In this document: piece by piece, positions 6,372 through 7,767 of the stretch
Layout: every line of letters begins with the position of its first letter
Numbering within the stretch: the stretch's first letter is position 1
Source of the DNA: Chloroflexota bacterium
GTDB lineage: Bacteria; Chloroflexota; Limnocylindria; Limnocylindrales; CSP1-4
DNA length: 7,767 nt
Assembly: GCA_013694835.1 (NCBI GenBank)
Contig: JACDBP010000064.1
Coordinates: 1-7,767 of the forward strand
Direction: 5' to 3'
Position numbers and translations under genes: made by a program
Notes under the pieces: generated by a model
The model's database searches: none
Told to the model about the DNA's origin: nothing
Seen by the model: the letters and a program-made list of their open reading frames with translations, nothing else

Positions 6372-7637
6372 TCAGCCGAATGCGGTGCGCAGCTCGCGGA
6401 GCGCCCACAGCGCGAGGACGCGCGCGCAGTCGGCGACCTCCTGGAGCGGCACGTGCTCGTCCGCCGAGTGGGCGACCCGGGCATCGCCGGGACCGAAGAT
6501 GACCGTCGGAGTGCGGCCCTCCTTGACGAGCAGCCGCATGTCCGCACCGTAGGGCCGGGCACCGAAGATCGGCCGGCGTCCGAGCACCGCCTCGGCGGCA
6601 TCGGCCAATGCGACCGGTAGCGGATGGTCCGCGGGAACCTGAGCGGACGAGAACCGACCGCCGACGATCTCGAGCCCGACCGGATGGTTTCGCAGGAAGT
6701 CGTCAGCCTCAGTCGCCCGTGCGATGCATGCGCGCAGGTCCGCCTCCGCCTCGCGAGCAGTCTGGCCGAGGCGAACCCCGTATCGACCGTCGGCGACGAC
6801 CCGGTCGGGGACCGTCGACGCCCACTCACCGCCGGCGACCTTGCCGATGATCGTCGGGTACGGCAGGCCGATGGCGGTCATCAGCGGCTCCGTCTCGGCC
6901 GCGTTGCGCAGCGCCTCATCGTCCGCGAGCGCCTCCATCAACACCTGCAGCTTCTCCAGCGCCGAGACGCCTTCGCGGCGCATCGATGCGTGCGCGGCGC
7001 GACCTGGCACGGTCAGCCGGAAGGTGATGGCGCCGGCATGGGCGACAACGACGTCAAGGCTCGTCGGCTCGGTGATCACCGCTGCGTCCCCGACGACACC
7101 CGCCCGGATCGCCGCGAGCATGCCCTGACCGCCATCCTCCTCCGATGGCACGAAGGCGGCCACCAACTCACCGTCGAAGGTGGCTGGGTCGGCGACGGCC
7201 AGGATAACGCGCAGCGCCTCCACGATGGCGACGACGCCGCCCTTCATGTCGCACGCGCCGCGGCCGTAGAGATCGCCGTCGCGGACCTCGCCGCTCCACG
7301 GGTCGACCGTCCAGGTCGCGGGATCACCGGGTGGCACCACGTCGACATGGCCGACCAGCAGGATCCGACGCTTGCCCGGTCGGCCAAGGCGTCCTACGAC
7401 GATCGGCAAGGACGTCCTCGCGACCTCCTCTCCCGGCCAGTCGGGGTCACGGGCGATCTCCAAAGGGTCCGGGTCCAGCCGCTCGATGGGGACGCCGGCG
7501 GCTGCGAGGAGGCGGAGCATCTCGGCCTGGACCGCCGTCTCGTCCCCGGTGACGCTCCTGGCCCGGATCAGCCGCCGCAGGTCCGCCTCGATCCGCCTCG
7601 GATCGACAAGTCCGTCAAGGTTCGCCGCGTCGATCAT
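6372..7637 (-). CDS. M20-family metallo-deacylase/peptidase (ArgE/DapE-like)
   Basis: A 421-residue cytoplasmic zinc hydrolase of the acetylornithine deacetylase / succinyl-diaminopimelate desuccinylase / carboxypeptidase group, which cleaves N-acyl or peptide bonds next to a carboxylate. Counting from ATG 7637, the metal and catalytic residues are all in place: His97 and Asp99 in VGHVDVVPPGD, Asp130 in GRGACDMKGG, the Glu166/Glu167 pair in VPSEEDGGQG (base plus ligand), Glu190 in VITEPTS and His390 in VAHSADEHVPL. The dimerisation/lid domain (about 195-315) has the conserved His216 in GRAAHASM. The substrate cannot be named: no arginine or lysine pathway neighbour is present. The start is uncertain. 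ATG 7637 has only GAGGGG directly abutting it, and an in-frame GTG at 7667 would add an Arg-rich decapeptide unlike the family. Upstream the frame stays open to the window edge but has no other usual start codon. Confidence 0.9.
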   Translation of the reverse strand: MIDAANLDGLVDPRRIEADLRRLIRARSVTGDETAVQAEMLRLLAAAGVPIERLDPDPLEIARDPDWPGEEVARTSLPIVVGRLGRPGKRRILLVGHVDVVPPGDPATWTVDPWSGEVRDGDLYGRGACDMKGGVVAIVEALRVILAVADPATFDGELVAAFVPSEEDGGQGMLAAIRAGVVGDAAVITEPTSLDVVVAHAGAITFRLTVPGRAAHASMRREGVSALEKLQVLMEALADDEALRNAAETEPLMTAIGLPYPTIIGKVAGGEWASTVPDRVVADGRYGVRLGQTAREAEADLRACIARATEADDFLRNHPVGLEIVGGRFSSAQVPADHPLPVALADAAEAVLGRRPIFGARPYGADMRLLVKEGRTPTVIFGPGDARVAHSADEHVPLQEVADCARVLALWALRELRTAFG

Positions 7638-7741
7638 CCCCTCGAGCCGACGACCACCGCACCGCACGTCGAGCCCATAGTCAACGACCGCCGGATCCAG
7701 CGAGCGCGGGGCCGATGGGTGTGAACGTTCGTCCTCGCCAT
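7634..7741 (-). CDS. Possible 35-residue upstream ORF before the M20 peptidase
   Basis: It begins MARTNVHTHRPRARW on the minus strand and ends with a TGA that overlaps the peptidase ATG as ATGA. It is Arg-rich (7 of 35 residues) and has no recognisable domain. A TANNNT -10-like element ends 7 nt before its ATG, so it could be a leaderless leader peptide that couples translation into the peptidase, whose own ribosome binding site is poor. It may equally be a chance frame in high-GC DNA. Confidence 0.3.
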   Translation of the reverse strand: MARTNVHTHRPRARWIRRSLTMGSTCGAVVVGSRG

Positions 7742-7748
7742 GCCACCC

Positions 7749-7754
7749 ACCGTA
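7749..7754 (-). promoter_or_regulatory. Possible -10 element upstream of the M20 peptidase
   Basis: The minus strand reads TACGGT (7754 down to 7749), fitting TANNNT, 7 nt before the ATG at 7741. The -35 region would lie beyond the window edge and cannot be checked. The whole 7638-7767 stretch otherwise holds nothing I can identify. Confidence 0.35.
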
Positions 7755-7767
7755 GCATCCGTTGGGG

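Noticed and set aside
6624..7724. A 366-codon open frame on the plus strand opposite the M20 peptidase
   Set aside because: The minus-strand frame carries every metal and catalytic residue of the M20 family; the plus-strand translation is Arg/Asp/His-rich with no fold, so it is a shadow.
7753..7758. TAGCAT on the plus strand as a -10 for a divergent gene beyond the right edge
   Set aside because: The geometry could suit a leaderless start just outside the window, but no start codon is visible and it overlaps the minus-strand TACGGT by chance complementarity.

Overview
The window is high-GC bacterial DNA that is almost entirely coding. The gene content suits an aerobic, Gram-positive-like or monoderm lineage: a heme-copper oxidase subunit III, a membrane-bound cupredoxin, a TlpA-type thioredoxin, a DrrAB-like ABC-2 transporter and an ArsR-SRPBCC fusion. 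My best guess is Chloroflexota (a Limnocylindria-like group), with Actinomycetota as the alternative. This is inference from gene style, since the window holds no rRNA or other phylogenetic marker.

Left region (1-4329, + strand) is a compact six-gene run that looks like one operon: the 3' end of cytochrome c oxidase subunit III; a 61-residue two-helix membrane protein; a 430-residue membrane protein with a duplicated 'PPG-HLPGPS-WPF' membrane module and a C-terminal type-1 copper domain; a membrane-anchored TlpA/ResA-like thiol-disulfide protein; and an ABC ATPase and its ABC-2 permease. tlpA, the ATPase and the permease are joined by GTGA start/stop overlaps. The likely theme is building or feeding a caa3-like oxidase: copper or electron delivery by the cupredoxin, disulfide reduction by TlpA, and an ABC pump of unknown cargo. 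A hairpin at 4347-4375 closes the run.

Middle region (4407-6362): a minus-strand secreted protein with a Ser/Ala/Pro-repeat tail faces the permease. It is divergent from a plus-strand gene encoding an ArsR-type winged helix fused to an SRPBCC/AHSA1 domain. The 140-bp divergent gap carries a near-consensus sigma-70 promoter whose expected start point falls on the GTG start codon (a leaderless transcript), plus two GACACGTG copies that may be an operator. A thioredoxin-2-like gene with an N-terminal zinc ribbon follows at once.

Right region (6372-7767, - strand): a complete M20-family (ArgE/DapE-like) metallo-deacylase/peptidase is convergent with the thioredoxin gene. A 35-codon upstream ORF may precede it, with an ATGA overlap and its own -10-like element.

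I found no CRISPR array, tRNA, rRNA, insertion sequence or phage gene. The most unusual items are the duplicated-module cupredoxin membrane protein, the ArsR-SRPBCC fusion with a well-placed internal ribosome binding site, and the leaderless-type starts. None of them amounts to a demonstrated new system.
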